Assembly: GCA_036399055.1 (NCBI GenBank)
Contig: DASWNX010000040.1
Span: 1 to 64,000, forward strand
Reading direction: 5' to 3'
Origin: Jatrophihabitans sp.
GTDB taxonomy: Bacteria; Actinomycetota; Actinomycetes; Mycobacteriales; Jatrophihabitantaceae
DNA: 64,000 bases
This document shows positions 34,896 to 44,290 of the stretch, in pieces (position 1 is the stretch's first letter; every line of letters starts with the position of its first letter). The notes beneath the pieces are model-generated. The model was not told the DNA's origin and did not search any database. It saw nothing but the letters and a program-made list of their open reading frames with translations. Position numbers and translations under genes: made by a program.

Positions 34896-35660
34896 TCAGC
34901 CGCGGCGGCGGGCCGCGCGCTGGACGCTGCGCATCTTGACGCCGCCGGGCATCGGACCCTGGGGGAGCGGGGCGCGCTGAGCGCCGAGGGCGGACAGCCG
35001 CCGGTCCAGGGCGACGACCTGCTCCTTGGACAGGTTGCGGGGCAGCTTCATCAGGTGCGTGTTGAGCTTGGCCAGTGGCACCTCGCCCTCACCGCGACCC
35101 ACCACCACGTCATAGATCGGCGCGTCGCCGGCCAGCCGGGCGACCCGCTTCTTCTCCTGGGCCAGCAGCGGCTTGACCCGTTGCGGAGCGCCCTCGCCGA
35201 TCAAAACCACGCCGGGCCGGCCGAGCAGGCGGTGCACCGCGTCGAGCTGAGGGGTTCCGGCGACGGCGTCGGTCTTGCGCCAGTCGCCACGCAGTTGCCC
35301 CAGCACGTAGGCCGCGGCGCCTGCCTGCCCCTCGGCCTGGCTGTAGGCCGAGCTCTGGGCACGCCGGGAGAACAGGAACATCGCGGCGAGCAGTCCGAGC
35401 ATGAGCGCCGGCAGGATGGGCAGCCAGACGCTGTCGGTGATGAAGACGACCAGCAGGTAGAGCGGCACCGCGGTCAGCACGAAGGCCAGGACCAGATAGG
35501 GCACAAGTCGGGCATCGTTCTTGCGGGTCAGCGTGAATGCCTGCCGCATCTGCTTGAACGAGTCGCGCCGCCGCTGCTTACGCACCAAGCGGGCTGCTTT
35601 TTTCTCCGCCCTGCTCAGCTTGACCTTGCCAGTTCGCTTCGCCCCGGTCGATTGCGCCAT
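34896..35660 (-). CDS. DUF4191-family membrane protein
   Basis: 254 residues with a strongly basic N-terminus (SRAEKKAARLVRKQRRRDSF), two adjacent membrane segments (about residues 55-95), and a soluble part with LRGDWRKTDAVAG and LLGRPGVVLIGEG. This matches the actinobacterial DUF4191 family encoded between lipA and glnA, of unknown role. ATG 35660 is the likely start. It is probably co-transcribed with the RDD gene and divergent from the secreted-protein gene. Confidence 0.88.
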   Translation of the reverse strand: MAQSTGAKRTGKVKLSRAEKKAARLVRKQRRRDSFKQMRQAFTLTRKNDARLVPYLVLAFVLTAVPLYLLVVFITDSVWLPILPALMLGLLAAMFLFSRRAQSSAYSQAEGQAGAAAYVLGQLRGDWRKTDAVAGTPQLDAVHRLLGRPGVVLIGEGAPQRVKPLLAQEKKRVARLAGDAPIYDVVVGRGEGEVPLAKLNTHLMKLPRNLSKEQVVALDRRLSALGAQRAPLPQGPMPGGVKMRSVQRAARRRG

Positions 35661-35764
35661 GACAACAGGATAAGGCGTCGGCGAAAGATGTTTCACCCGC
35701 GTCAAGGTTTACCCGCTACAGTTACCTCAGCGTTAGTTCTTTGTCGTGCGGGGGTGAGTTGACA

Positions 35765-37147
35765 GTGCGAATTCGGCGTCCTGAGCGGATGGTGGCAGCG
35801 GTGCTGCTCACAGCCCTGGGCGGCTCGCTCGCGCTGCTGGCACAGCCCAGCGCCGCCGCCTCTGTCGACAGTTACGACATTCGGGCCAGCGTCCGGTTCG
35901 GCTGCGCACAGGACAAGGGCGAGGATGACTTCGTCGAGGTAGGTCTCAGCGCCGTCGAGCAGGAAGACTTCGCCGATCGCGAGCTGGTACTACAGGTCGG
36001 CCTGGCTAGTCCGGGGTCCGACGGCTACGGCGTCTACACCGAGGGCGGCCCCAGCTTGGTGACCCTCGGCGAGAGCCCCCTCAAGGTGCGGCTCGCCAGC
36101 CCGCCGCACCCGGGCGACCACGTGTTCCTCCGCCAGCTCGACCGGCCCGAGATCATCAAGCTGCCGCTGCCTGCGACCTGCCACCGGATAAAGCCGACCA
36201 ACTTCGGTTTGGACGAGCCGGACGTCAGCGTCACCACCAAGAGCTGCACGCCGGGCTCCCAGGCCAACCTCAGGGTCACCCTGCAGAACCCCAACGAGGT
36301 GGACCGGCGGCTGCAGAGGATCGGCATCGAGCAGATCGACTACACGGTGCTGCTGGTGCGTGATGACGGTCAGTTGGCCGGCGCCGAGCCGGTCGGAACC
36401 CTGGTCAGCTTCGACGAGCCCAGTGCCTCGAGCATCACTCTCAGCCAGGTGGTGTCCAAGCCAGCCCGGTACCAGGTCCGGGTGATCGGCCTGGACGGCT
36501 CGGTGACCACCTCCCGCAGCATCCGGCTCAGCTGCGCCAGCACCGGCCCCGTGCCCGCGCCCTCGACTTCAGCGCGGCCGAGTCCGAGCGTGTCGGTGAG
36601 CAGGCCGGGCTCGACGCCTCCGAACTCCTCGCGCCCGGCTCCCAGCACGCCAGCGCGGCCACCGACCGCGACGGTGTCACGCCCGCCCGCCTCGCCGGCG
36701 CCCACCAGCTCAGCGCCGTCGCGCACCCCGGCGAGCTCAGCGCCGGCTGGGCCTGCGACCAGTGCGCCCCCGACCAGGGCACCAGCCACCAGCGCACCGG
36801 CGCAGCGCCCGCCGGCTGCCTCATCCTCAGCCGCGGGCTCCGCCGGTGGCCCGTCGAACGGCGACTCCGCCAGCCGCCCGGCGCCGACGCCCCGCCCCAG
36901 CGGCAGCGCGGCCCAACCGTCGGCCACGCCGTCTCGGATCCAGCCGCCCAGTTCGGCGCCGGCCGGCACGGCGTCCCCCAGCCCGACGTCGAGCGCGGAC
37001 TCCACCATCATCCGGTTGGTCGAGCCGAGGTCGGACTACAACGGCCTGCCGGTGTTTCAGAGAGAGGTCGCCCTGGTGGTGCTCGTCTTCGCCGCGGCGA
37101 TGGCGGCTCTGGTCGGCATGACCGTGGTCAACGCCCGCCGTCGCTGA
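35765..37147 (+). CDS. Secreted, membrane-anchored protein with Ser/Pro/Ala-rich stalk
   Basis: About 460 residues: a signal peptide (MVAAVLLTALGGSLALLAQ then PSAAAS), a 230-residue beta-rich region with four spaced Cys (FGCAQ, ATCH, KSCT, LSCAS), a Ser/Pro/Ala/Thr stalk of about 150 residues, a final membrane helix (VALVVLVFAAAMAALVGM) and a short basic tail. This is the layout of wall-spanning surface proteins; no LPXTG motif is present. GTG 35765 has GGGGGTGAG upstream. No family recognised; it is absent from the equivalent mycobacterial locus as I recall it. Confidence 0.78.
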   Translation: MRIRRPERMVAAVLLTALGGSLALLAQPSAAASVDSYDIRASVRFGCAQDKGEDDFVEVGLSAVEQEDFADRELVLQVGLASPGSDGYGVYTEGGPSLVTLGESPLKVRLASPPHPGDHVFLRQLDRPEIIKLPLPATCHRIKPTNFGLDEPDVSVTTKSCTPGSQANLRVTLQNPNEVDRRLQRIGIEQIDYTVLLVRDDGQLAGAEPVGTLVSFDEPSASSITLSQVVSKPARYQVRVIGLDGSVTTSRSIRLSCASTGPVPAPSTSARPSPSVSVSRPGSTPPNSSRPAPSTPARPPTATVSRPPASPAPTSSAPSRTPASSAPAGPATSAPPTRAPATSAPAQRPPAASSSAAGSAGGPSNGDSASRPAPTPRPSGSAAQPSATPSRIQPPSSAPAGTASPSPTSSADSTIIRLVEPRSDYNGLPVFQREVALVVLVFAAAMAALVGMTVVNARRR

Positions 37148-37161
37148 GGCGGAGCTGGTGA

Positions 37162-37275
37162 ACGCCAGCCCTGACGGGACGCCGGCCTTGACGGACGCCA
37201 GCCCTGACGGGACGCCGGCCTTGACGGACGCCGGCCTTGACGGGACGCCAGCCTTTACTAGAGCCGGCCCTGACG
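37162..37275 (+). repeat. Tandem repeat of 33 bp (two half-units of 16-17 bp)
   Basis: Units at 37162-37194 and 37195-37227 are identical; a third is degenerate and runs to about 37275. Each unit is two variants of CGCCRGCCYTGACGGGA. It fills the gap between the convergent secreted-protein and lipA genes. Confidence 0.85.
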
Positions 37276-37289
37276 AGGAGCCGGTCGGC

Positions 37290-38267
37290 TCAGTTCGAGG
37301 CCGACGGAGTGAGGGTGCGGGCGTCGAGGGCCTGCTGGTAGAGCCGGCCGGCCCGGTAGGACGACCGCACCAACGGACCGCTCAGCACTCCGGCGAAGCC
37401 GATCTCCTCGGCCTCTTCGCGCAGCTCGACGAACTCCTCGGGCTTGGCCCACCGTGCGACCGGGTGGTGCCGCAGCGAGGGACGCAGGTACTGGGTGATG
37501 GTGATCAGCTCACAGCCGGCGTCGTGCAGGTCCTGCAGCGCCTGCGAGATCTCGGCCCGCTCCTCGCCCATCCCCAGGATCAGGTTGGACTTGGTCACCA
37601 GGCCGGCCGCCCGAGCGGCGCTGATCACTGCCAGCGAGCGCTCGTAGGTGAAGGCCGGCCTGATCCGCTTGAAGACCCGCGGCACCGTCTCGACGTTGTG
37701 CGCCAGCACCTCCGGGCGCGAGCCGAACACCTCGGCCAGCTGCTCGGGGACGGCGTTGAAGTCCGGGATCAGCAGCTCTACGCCCGTCCCGGCGTTGAGG
37801 CTGTGGATCTGGCGGACCGTCTCGGCGTACAGCCAGGCGCCGCCGTCGGGCAGGTCGTCGCGGGCCACGCCGGTGACGGTGGCGTAGCGCAGCCCCATCT
37901 TCTGCACGCTCTCGGCGACCCGGCGCGGCTCGTCGGTGTCCAGGACAGCCGGCTTGCCGGTGTCGATCTGGCAGAAGTCACAGCGCCGGGTGCACTGGTC
38001 GCCGCCGATGAGGAAGGTGGCTTCGCGGTCTTCCCAGCATTCGTAGATGTTGGGGCAGCCTGCCGCCTGGCAGACCGTGTGCAAGCCCTCGCTCTTCACC
38101 AGCTGGCGCAGCTCGGTGTACTGCGGTCCCATCACCGCCCGGGTCTTGATCCACTCCGGCTTACGCTCGATCGGCGTCTGGGCGTTGCGGGCCTCGATGC
38201 GCAGCAGCTTGCGGGCGGGCCCCGGCGCCGGGCTCGACTCGGCGGGGTTGGCGCTGATCTCAGTCAC
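37290..38267 (-). CDS. lipA: Lipoyl synthase
   Basis: 325 residues. A radical-SAM enzyme that inserts two sulfurs into octanoylated lipoyl domains. Both cluster motifs are intact: the auxiliary cluster Cys at about 66, 71 and 77 ([14 protein letters not shown]) and the radical-SAM triad at about 92, 96 and 99 (CTRRCDFC). The C-terminal RSSYRAG contains the family's Ser ligand. ATG 38267 overlaps the lipB stop by 8 bases, so lipB-lipA is a coupled operon. The product serves SucB/DlaT and the glycine cleavage system, both represented downstream. Confidence 0.97.
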   Translation of the reverse strand: MTEISANPAESSPAPGPARKLLRIEARNAQTPIERKPEWIKTRAVMGPQYTELRQLVKSEGLHTVCQAAGCPNIYECWEDREATFLIGGDQCTRRCDFCQIDTGKPAVLDTDEPRRVAESVQKMGLRYATVTGVARDDLPDGGAWLYAETVRQIHSLNAGTGVELLIPDFNAVPEQLAEVFGSRPEVLAHNVETVPRVFKRIRPAFTYERSLAVISAARAAGLVTKSNLILGMGEERAEISQALQDLHDAGCELITITQYLRPSLRHHPVARWAKPEEFVELREEAEEIGFAGVLSGPLVRSSYRAGRLYQQALDARTLTPSASN

Positions 38268-38910
38268 GGGATCGAGCGTACGCGGCGACCAGACCGGGCA
38301 GTGACGACTCCACCACCGGCAGTGCTTGGGCGACGGTCACCTCGCGGCCCAGCTCGGCGGTCAGCGAGGTGACTCCGGCGTCGGTGATGCCGCACGGCAC
38401 GATCTGGCCGAACCCGCTGAGGTCGGGGTTGCAGTTGAGCGAGAAGCCGTGCAGCGTAACGCCCTGCGCGACCCGGACGCCGATGGCCGCCACCTTGCGT
38501 TCGGGTCCTCGGTCATCGGCCCGCAGCCACACGCCGCTGCGGCCTTCGACCTGGCAGGCGCCGCTGAGCCCCAGTTCGGCGCACACCTCGAGCAGCACCT
38601 CCTCCATCCGCCGGACGTAGGCCACCACGTCGAACGGATCGGGCAACTCGACGATCGGGTAGCCCACCAGCTGACCGGGGCCGTGCCAGGTGATCTTGCC
38701 GCCGCGGTCCACGTCGATCACGGGCGTGCCGTCGGCCGGGCGCTCCCAGGGCTCGGTGCGCCGGCCGGCGGTGTAGACCGACGGATGCTCCAGCAGCAGC
38801 ACGGTGTCGTCGATCTCGCCGGCGACCCGCTGGGCGTGCAGCTGACGCTGCCACTGCCAGGCTTGCTGGTAGTCAAGCAGGCCTGCCCGAACAGTCTTCA
38901 ACTCAGCCAC
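38260..38910 (-). CDS. lipB: Octanoyl-ACP:protein octanoyltransferase
   Basis: 216 residues. Transfers octanoate from acyl carrier protein to lipoyl domains. Motifs: [39 protein letters not shown] (catalytic Lys about 139) and [10 protein letters not shown] (catalytic Cys about 173). GTG 38910 has AAGGAG 8 bases upstream. It is first of the lipB-lipA pair. Confidence 0.96.
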   Translation of the reverse strand: MAELKTVRAGLLDYQQAWQWQRQLHAQRVAGEIDDTVLLLEHPSVYTAGRRTEPWERPADGTPVIDVDRGGKITWHGPGQLVGYPIVELPDPFDVVAYVRRMEEVLLEVCAELGLSGACQVEGRSGVWLRADDRGPERKVAAIGVRVAQGVTLHGFSLNCNPDLSGFGQIVPCGITDAGVTSLTAELGREVTVAQALPVVESSLPGLVAAYARSRD

Positions 38911-39180
38911 CTGATCATCTCCTTGCCGCCAGCCTAATGGGCCACGGCGTGAGAAAGGGCGCTGGTGCGCGCGCTCACACCCGCCGATCAGGCCGCTGGT
39001 GACTGCCGGAGCGCCTGATTGCCGCACGCCTGACGTCGACGCGCTGAGGTGAGAATCTGTCAGAGCGCTGAGGTATGAATAAGGGCATCGAGTCGAGCAA
39101 CCGGCAGCAAGTGCCATCCAGCTCGCCCGGTGCGTCGCCGCAGTCCAGCCCTTCCGTTTTCCGAATGCGTTGGAGGTTCG

Positions 39181-41400
39181 ATGGCTGAGGTCCAGGACAC
39201 GCAGGCGGCCGGTGGGCCTGAGCGCAAGCAGCGACAGCTGCCTCGGGGGCTTCCGGTCTTCGCTGTGATCGCGGTGGCCATCCTGGCGTTCCTGGCCGGT
39301 GGGACAGGTGGCTCGTACCAGGGCAAGCTGGCCGAGGTCCAGAAGAACGACAACGCCTCCTACCTGCCTGGTTCGGCGGAGTCGACCAAGGTCCTGGCCG
39401 AGTCGGCCAAGTTCAACAAGATCGAGAACGTGCCCGGCTTCATGGTCTTTCACCGACCGAGCGGGCTGACCGCCGAGGACCGGGCCGCCGCCGGCAGGGC
39501 GGCACAGACGATCTCCCGCACTCCCGGCATCGACACCGACGCGCTCACCCCGCCGCAGGCTTCCAGTGACGGCACGACCCTCGCGCTGTTCACGCCGCTG
39601 GTGCAGAAGCAGGACGGCAAGGACGTCCAGTTCGACAAGATCGCCAAGTTGGAGCAGCAGATCGTCGATGACGCCACAGCCGGACTGCCGGAGGGCCTGG
39701 AAGCCTATCCGGCGGGGCAGTCCGGGCTTCTCCTGGCGTTCTCGGACGCCTTCGCGGGGATCGACAGCACGCTGCTGCTCGCCGCGCTGGGAGTGGTCAT
39801 CATCATCCTGCTGTTCGTCTACCGCTCGCCGGTGTTGTGGGTCTTCCCGACCCTGTCGGCGGTGCTGGCCCTGGGGTTGTCCTCGATCGTCATCTACTTC
39901 CTGGCCAAGCACGAGGTCGTGACTTTGAACGGGCAGAGCGCGGGCATCATGCCGGTGCTGGTGCTCGGCGCGGGCACCGACTACGCGCTGCTGCTGACCG
40001 CCCGCTACCGCGAGGAATTGCACGTCTACCCCAACCGCTTCGACGCCATGATCAAAGCCTGGCGCGGATCTGCGCCGGCGATCGTGGCCTCGGCCGTCAC
40101 GGTCATCCTCGGCCTGCTGTGCCTGAGCTTCTCAAGCCTGGAGTCCGACAAGAGCCTGGGGCCGGTGGGCGCGATCAGCATCGCCTGCACCCTCATCCTG
40201 TCCATGAGCTTCCTGCCGGTGGCGCTGGCGCTGGCCGGCCGCTGGGTGTTCTGGCCCCGCAAACCCAAAGTCGACCAGAGGATCGACCTGGCCAGCCACG
40301 GCTTCTGGGCCCGGGTCGCGAGCAAGGTCGACAGCAACCGCCGACCCGCCTGGATCGGCGTCGTGCTGGTGCTGGGCATCTGCGTGATCGGCCTGGGGTC
40401 GTTGAACGCGCGCGGCCTCAACACAGCGCAGGGTTTCACCGACACCCCCGACGCGGTCATCGGCCAGGATCTCTACGTCACCAAGTTCGGCCAGGACGCC
40501 AGCACGCCGGCGGTGATCACCACCAACGCCAGCTCCGTGGACGCCGTCATCGCCGCGGTCTCGAAGGTGCGCGGGGTGGACACCAAGCCGGGCGCGGTGT
40601 GCGTCCAGGTCGACTACCCGAAATTGGCTGCCGCGGCGAAGTCCGGCGCCGCCCGGCCCAGCGACGGCTGCGCTCCGGCGTCGCTGCAGCTCCAGCCGAT
40701 CGACGGCCGGACGGTTGTGAACGCGACGCTGGCCGACCCCTTCGACTCACGCGCCGCCTATGCCACGGTGGACCGTCTACGGGACGCCGTTCACGGTGTC
40801 GCGGGCGCCGAGGCCATGGTCGGAGGCGCTTCCGCGGCGACCTTGGACGTCCAGAACGCCTCAGTGCATGACCGCAACCTGATCATCCCGATCGTGCTGG
40901 TGGTCATCTTCGTGGTGCTGGCGCTGTTGCTGCGGTCGATCGTGGCTCCGGTGCTGCTCATCCTGACGGTGGTGCTCTCCTTCGGGGCTGCGCTGGGCAT
41001 CTCGGCGCTGGCGTTCAACCACCTGTTCCACTTCGCGGGCGCGGACCCGTCCTTCCCGCTGTTCACCTTCGTGTTCCTGGTCGCGTTGGGGATCGACTAC
41101 AACATCTTCCTGATGACCCGGATCAGGGAGGAGAGCCTTCGGCATGGCACCCGAGCGGGGATCTCCCGCGGGCTGACGGTCACCGGGGGCGTCATCACGT
41201 CGGCGGGCATCGTGCTGGCTGCCACGTTCGCGGTGCTGGGCGTGCTGCCCATCGTGTTCCTGGCCGAACTCGGATTCGCCGTCGCGGTGGGCGTGCTGAT
41301 GGACACCATCCTGGTGCGCAGCGTGCTGGTGCCGGCGCTGTCGGCTGACATCGGCAAGAAGATCTGGTGGCCCTCGAAGCTGGCCCACGCCCAGGATTGA
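39181..41400 (+). CDS. MMPL-family transporter
   Basis: 739 residues with the two-fold MMPL layout: an N-terminal helix ([17 protein letters not shown]), a first helix bundle with [18 protein letters not shown], and a second with [18 protein letters not shown]. It belongs to the shorter YdfJ-like branch rather than the mycolate MmpL3 type as far as can be judged. ATG 39181 has GGAGG 5 bases upstream. It is monocistronic, between lipB and the kinase gene. Likely substrate: a lipid or hydrophobic compound. Confidence 0.92.
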   Translation: MAEVQDTQAAGGPERKQRQLPRGLPVFAVIAVAILAFLAGGTGGSYQGKLAEVQKNDNASYLPGSAESTKVLAESAKFNKIENVPGFMVFHRPSGLTAEDRAAAGRAAQTISRTPGIDTDALTPPQASSDGTTLALFTPLVQKQDGKDVQFDKIAKLEQQIVDDATAGLPEGLEAYPAGQSGLLLAFSDAFAGIDSTLLLAALGVVIIILLFVYRSPVLWVFPTLSAVLALGLSSIVIYFLAKHEVVTLNGQSAGIMPVLVLGAGTDYALLLTARYREELHVYPNRFDAMIKAWRGSAPAIVASAVTVILGLLCLSFSSLESDKSLGPVGAISIACTLILSMSFLPVALALAGRWVFWPRKPKVDQRIDLASHGFWARVASKVDSNRRPAWIGVVLVLGICVIGLGSLNARGLNTAQGFTDTPDAVIGQDLYVTKFGQDASTPAVITTNASSVDAVIAAVSKVRGVDTKPGAVCVQVDYPKLAAAAKSGAARPSDGCAPASLQLQPIDGRTVVNATLADPFDSRAAYATVDRLRDAVHGVAGAEAMVGGASAATLDVQNASVHDRNLIIPIVLVVIFVVLALLLRSIVAPVLLILTVVLSFGAALGISALAFNHLFHFAGADPSFPLFTFVFLVALGIDYNIFLMTRIREESLRHGTRAGISRGLTVTGGVITSAGIVLAATFAVLGVLPIVFLAELGFAVAVGVLMDTILVRSVLVPALSADIGKKIWWPSKLAHAQD

Positions 41401-41409
41401 GCCGAGTGA

Positions 41410-41500
41410 CGGCCTGATCGGGACTGTGGGCCTGATCGGGACCAGGGACTGATCGGGACCGGGGGACTGATCGAGACCAGGGGGACTGATCGACCGGGCC
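41410..41500 (+). repeat. Degenerate tandem repeat of about 18 bp, five copies
   Basis: Copies of GGGACTGATCGGGACCAG with small changes follow the MMPL stop codon. The similar spacing suggests slippage. No hairpin of note. Confidence 0.75.
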
Positions 41501-41590
41501 TCAGGCTTGGGGCTCGATCGAGGCTGTGGATCTCACCCGGGCTGTGGACAACTTCAGCAGCGACGTGCCCGGTTCTCCTACCGTGGCCCG

Positions 41591-43267
41591 ATGGCATTCA
41601 CCGTCTCCGGTTACCACGTCGACCAGCTCATCGGCTATGGCAGCCATGCCGAGGTGTGGTCGGCCCGCACGGCTGACACCGCTGAGCCGGTGGCGCTGAA
41701 GAGGATCATCCTGCCCGGACAGGGCGATCCGCGCCGGACGGCCGAGCTGGTCGCCTCGGCGCGCGGCGAGGCCGCGTTGTTGACGGCCCTGCAGCACCCG
41801 AGCCTGATCCGGCTGCGCCAGTACGTCCAGACGCCGGCAGCGGTGGTGCTGGTGATGGAATTGGCCCAGGGCGGCTCGCTGGCTCAGTTGCTGCGTCGGC
41901 GCGACCGGCTCAGCCCGGCCGAGGTCGCCGCCGCTCTCAGCCCGATCGCCGCCGCGCTTGCCTACGCCCATGCCGAGGGTGTGCTGCACGGTGACGTGAG
42001 CGCCGCCAACATCCTGTTCACCGGCGCTGGCCAACCGAAGCTGGCCGACCTGGGGGTGGCTCGGATGCTGATCGGGCATGCCGAGCCCGAGCGGTCGCTG
42101 GGCACGCCCGCCTATGTGGACCCGGTGGTGGCGGCCGGGGGCGCCGCCGGGGCGGCCAGCGACCTGTTCTCCCTGGCCGCAGTGGCGCTGCACTGCCTGA
42201 CCGGCGCCGGACCCTGGCAGTCCGATGACCGGGCCGACCTGCGCGCCGTGCTGGCGCGAGCGGCGAGCGGCGTTATCGAGGACCTTCCCGGCAAGCTCGC
42301 CGGCTGTCCGGAGGCCATGGCCGCCGTGCTGATCCGGGCGCTGGACCCGGAGCCGCACCGCAGAGGCTCTGCGGCGGAGTTCGCGCTCGACCTGGGCGCC
42401 AGCGTGCCGTCGGCTTCGGTGGTGCTCGCGGCCGGCCGGATCGCGCCCCGAGTCGGCCGGCACTCGGCTGAGCGGGATCAGCCGGCCGGCGCCGATGCCG
42501 TGCCGGCCGATCTGACTCACGTGGCGCGGTTGCAGGTCAGGTCAGCGCCAGACCAACCGCGCCCGGCAGCCCGGCCGGCTCGCCGGCTGGCCAGGGTGAG
42601 CGTGGTCGCGGCCATAGCGGTCCTGAGCATCGCTGCCCTGGGCGCCGGGGTGGCCGCCGTCCGTGGCGGTGGCTGGCCGGGCTGGCCTGGCCTAGCCGCC
42701 GAGCAGCGCTCCCGCCCTGCGCCGGCGACCTCCGCTCCCCAGGATCGAACCACCGCCGCTGCCGAACGCGACCGGAAACCTGACCGGGCCGAGGCAGATT
42801 CCGATGCTGATCCGGCCGAGGCTGATCGGGCCAACGCTGGCCCGGCCGATGCTGACCGGGCTGACGCTGACCCGGCTGAGGCCGACAAGGCGAAGGCCGA
42901 AGCGGCGCTGACAAGGCTGGCCGAACGGCGCGCCGAGGCGTTCGCGCTGGGGCGTCCGGAGTTGCTGGCCGGCGTCTACCAGTCACCGGTCCTGCTCGCC
43001 CAAGACCTCAGCCAGCTCCACTCACGTATTCCAGCCGGCTGCGGGTTGACCGGGCTGCGCACCCGCTACCAGGACGTCGCGGTCACCAGCGTCGGCCCGC
43101 GGCGCCTGGAGTTGCAGGTCACTGCCAGCCAACCGCCGGCGTCGCTGATCTGCGCCGGAGAGGTGCGCGGCCGAACGCTGCCCGCGAGTGCGGTCCGCCT
43201 GGCGTTGAGCCTGGTTCGGGTGGGAGCTGAGTTCCGGATCGCCTCACAACGGCCGGGTGGGCAGTGA
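41591..43267 (+). CDS. Membrane-anchored serine/threonine protein kinase
   Basis: 558 residues. The kinase domain (1-270) has the Gly loop IGYGSHAEVW, Lys 37 (VALKRI), the catalytic loop VLHGDVSAANILF (Asp about 135, Asn about 140) and a DLG motif (Asp about 153). The usual HRD Arg is Gly and the APE region is altered (GTPAYVDPVV), so activation-loop control may be lost although catalytic residues remain. A membrane helix (VVAAIAVLSIAALGAGVAA) is followed by an Ala/Asp/Glu-rich repeat linker and an extracytoplasmic domain with two Cys. ATG 41591. Substrate unknown. Confidence 0.88.
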   Translation: MAFTVSGYHVDQLIGYGSHAEVWSARTADTAEPVALKRIILPGQGDPRRTAELVASARGEAALLTALQHPSLIRLRQYVQTPAAVVLVMELAQGGSLAQLLRRRDRLSPAEVAAALSPIAAALAYAHAEGVLHGDVSAANILFTGAGQPKLADLGVARMLIGHAEPERSLGTPAYVDPVVAAGGAAGAASDLFSLAAVALHCLTGAGPWQSDDRADLRAVLARAASGVIEDLPGKLAGCPEAMAAVLIRALDPEPHRRGSAAEFALDLGASVPSASVVLAAGRIAPRVGRHSAERDQPAGADAVPADLTHVARLQVRSAPDQPRPAARPARRLARVSVVAAIAVLSIAALGAGVAAVRGGGWPGWPGLAAEQRSRPAPATSAPQDRTTAAAERDRKPDRAEADSDADPAEADRANAGPADADRADADPAEADKAKAEAALTRLAERRAEAFALGRPELLAGVYQSPVLLAQDLSQLHSRIPAGCGLTGLRTRYQDVAVTSVGPRRLELQVTASQPPASLICAGEVRGRTLPASAVRLALSLVRVGAEFRIASQRPGGQ

Positions 43268-43307
43268 TCCTGCCGCCTTGTGGGCAGTCTCGCGCCGACC
43301 TTGACGG

Positions 43308-44210
43308 CTAGTGGGCGACCGCCCAGGCCAGCGCGCTACGCAGATCAGCGTGCTCGAACCGGTAACCGCTGCCGATCAGCTTCTCGGGCAGCACCCGCTG
43401 GCTCAGCAGCACCCCTTCGTCGGCGAACTCGCCCAGCACCAGCCGAAGGCCGAAGGCCGGCGCCGGCAGCAGGGCCGGCCGGTGCAGCGCTCTGGCCAAC
43501 TCGGCGCTGAACTCGGCGTTGCGCACCGGCTCGGGACCGACCAGGTTGACCGGGCCCTGGAGCTGCTCAGTCCGCAGGATGTGCCGGATGGCGCCGATCT
43601 CGTCGGCCAGCGTGATCCAAGGTTGGTACTGCCGGCCTGAGCCGAGCCTTCCACCGGCACCCATCTTGAAAATCGGTATCAGGCGCTTCATCAAGCCGCC
43701 GCTGCGGCTGAGCACCAGGCCGGTGCGCAGTGTCACCACCCGCACCCCGGCAGCGCTGGCAGCCTCGGTGGCCGCTTCCCAGCGGCGCACCAGGTCGGCC
43801 ATGAACCCGGCGCCGCCGGTCGCGGACTCAGGCAGCGGCTCGTCCCCGCGGTCACCGTAGTAACCGATCGCCGACGCCGACAGGAACGACTGGGGCCGAA
43901 GCTCGGCCGGCAGTTCGGCCAGGGCGCGGGCGATGGTGGTCGTCGGCTGCACCCGGCTCTGCACCAGCACCTGCCGGTAAGCCTCGTTCCAGCGCTTGTC
44001 ACCGACTCCCGCGCCGGAGAGGCTGATCACCGCGTCGGCGTCGCCCAGCGCCAGCGGATCAAGCTCGCCCCGTTCGGGATGCCACTGGAATTCCGACTCC
44101 GACGCCGGGCTGCGGCGTACCAGGGTGCTGACCTCATGGCCGTGGCCACGCAGGTCGATGACCAGTGCCTTGCCGATGAAGCCGGACGCCCCGGCGACGA
44201 CGACCTTCAC
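43308..44210 (-). CDS. TIGR01777-family NAD-dependent epimerase-like protein
   Basis: 300 residues with an N-terminal Rossmann motif (VVVAGASGFIGKAL) and the family blocks VISLSGAGVGDKRW, SASAIGYYGDRGDE, LRTGLVLS and the C-terminal DUF1731-like end. The atypical SDR family is linked to cell-division or envelope functions in some bacteria, but its reaction is unknown. GTG 44210 starts the fold; ATG 44231 is seven codons upstream. It sits downstream of sucB as in mycobacteria (Rv2216 position). Confidence 0.9.
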   Translation of the reverse strand: MKVVVAGASGFIGKALVIDLRGHGHEVSTLVRRSPASESEFQWHPERGELDPLALGDADAVISLSGAGVGDKRWNEAYRQVLVQSRVQPTTTIARALAELPAELRPQSFLSASAIGYYGDRGDEPLPESATGGAGFMADLVRRWEAATEAASAAGVRVVTLRTGLVLSRSGGLMKRLIPIFKMGAGGRLGSGRQYQPWITLADEIGAIRHILRTEQLQGPVNLVGPEPVRNAEFSAELARALHRPALLPAPAFGLRLVLGEFADEGVLLSQRVLPEKLIGSGYRFEHADLRSALAWAVAH

Positions 44211-44290
44211 AGCGCACCCCGGCGCAGGCACGGTCCGCCGTCGCCGCGGCTGACCGGCCTGGTCATCGCCGGGCCCGGCTCGTCACAACC

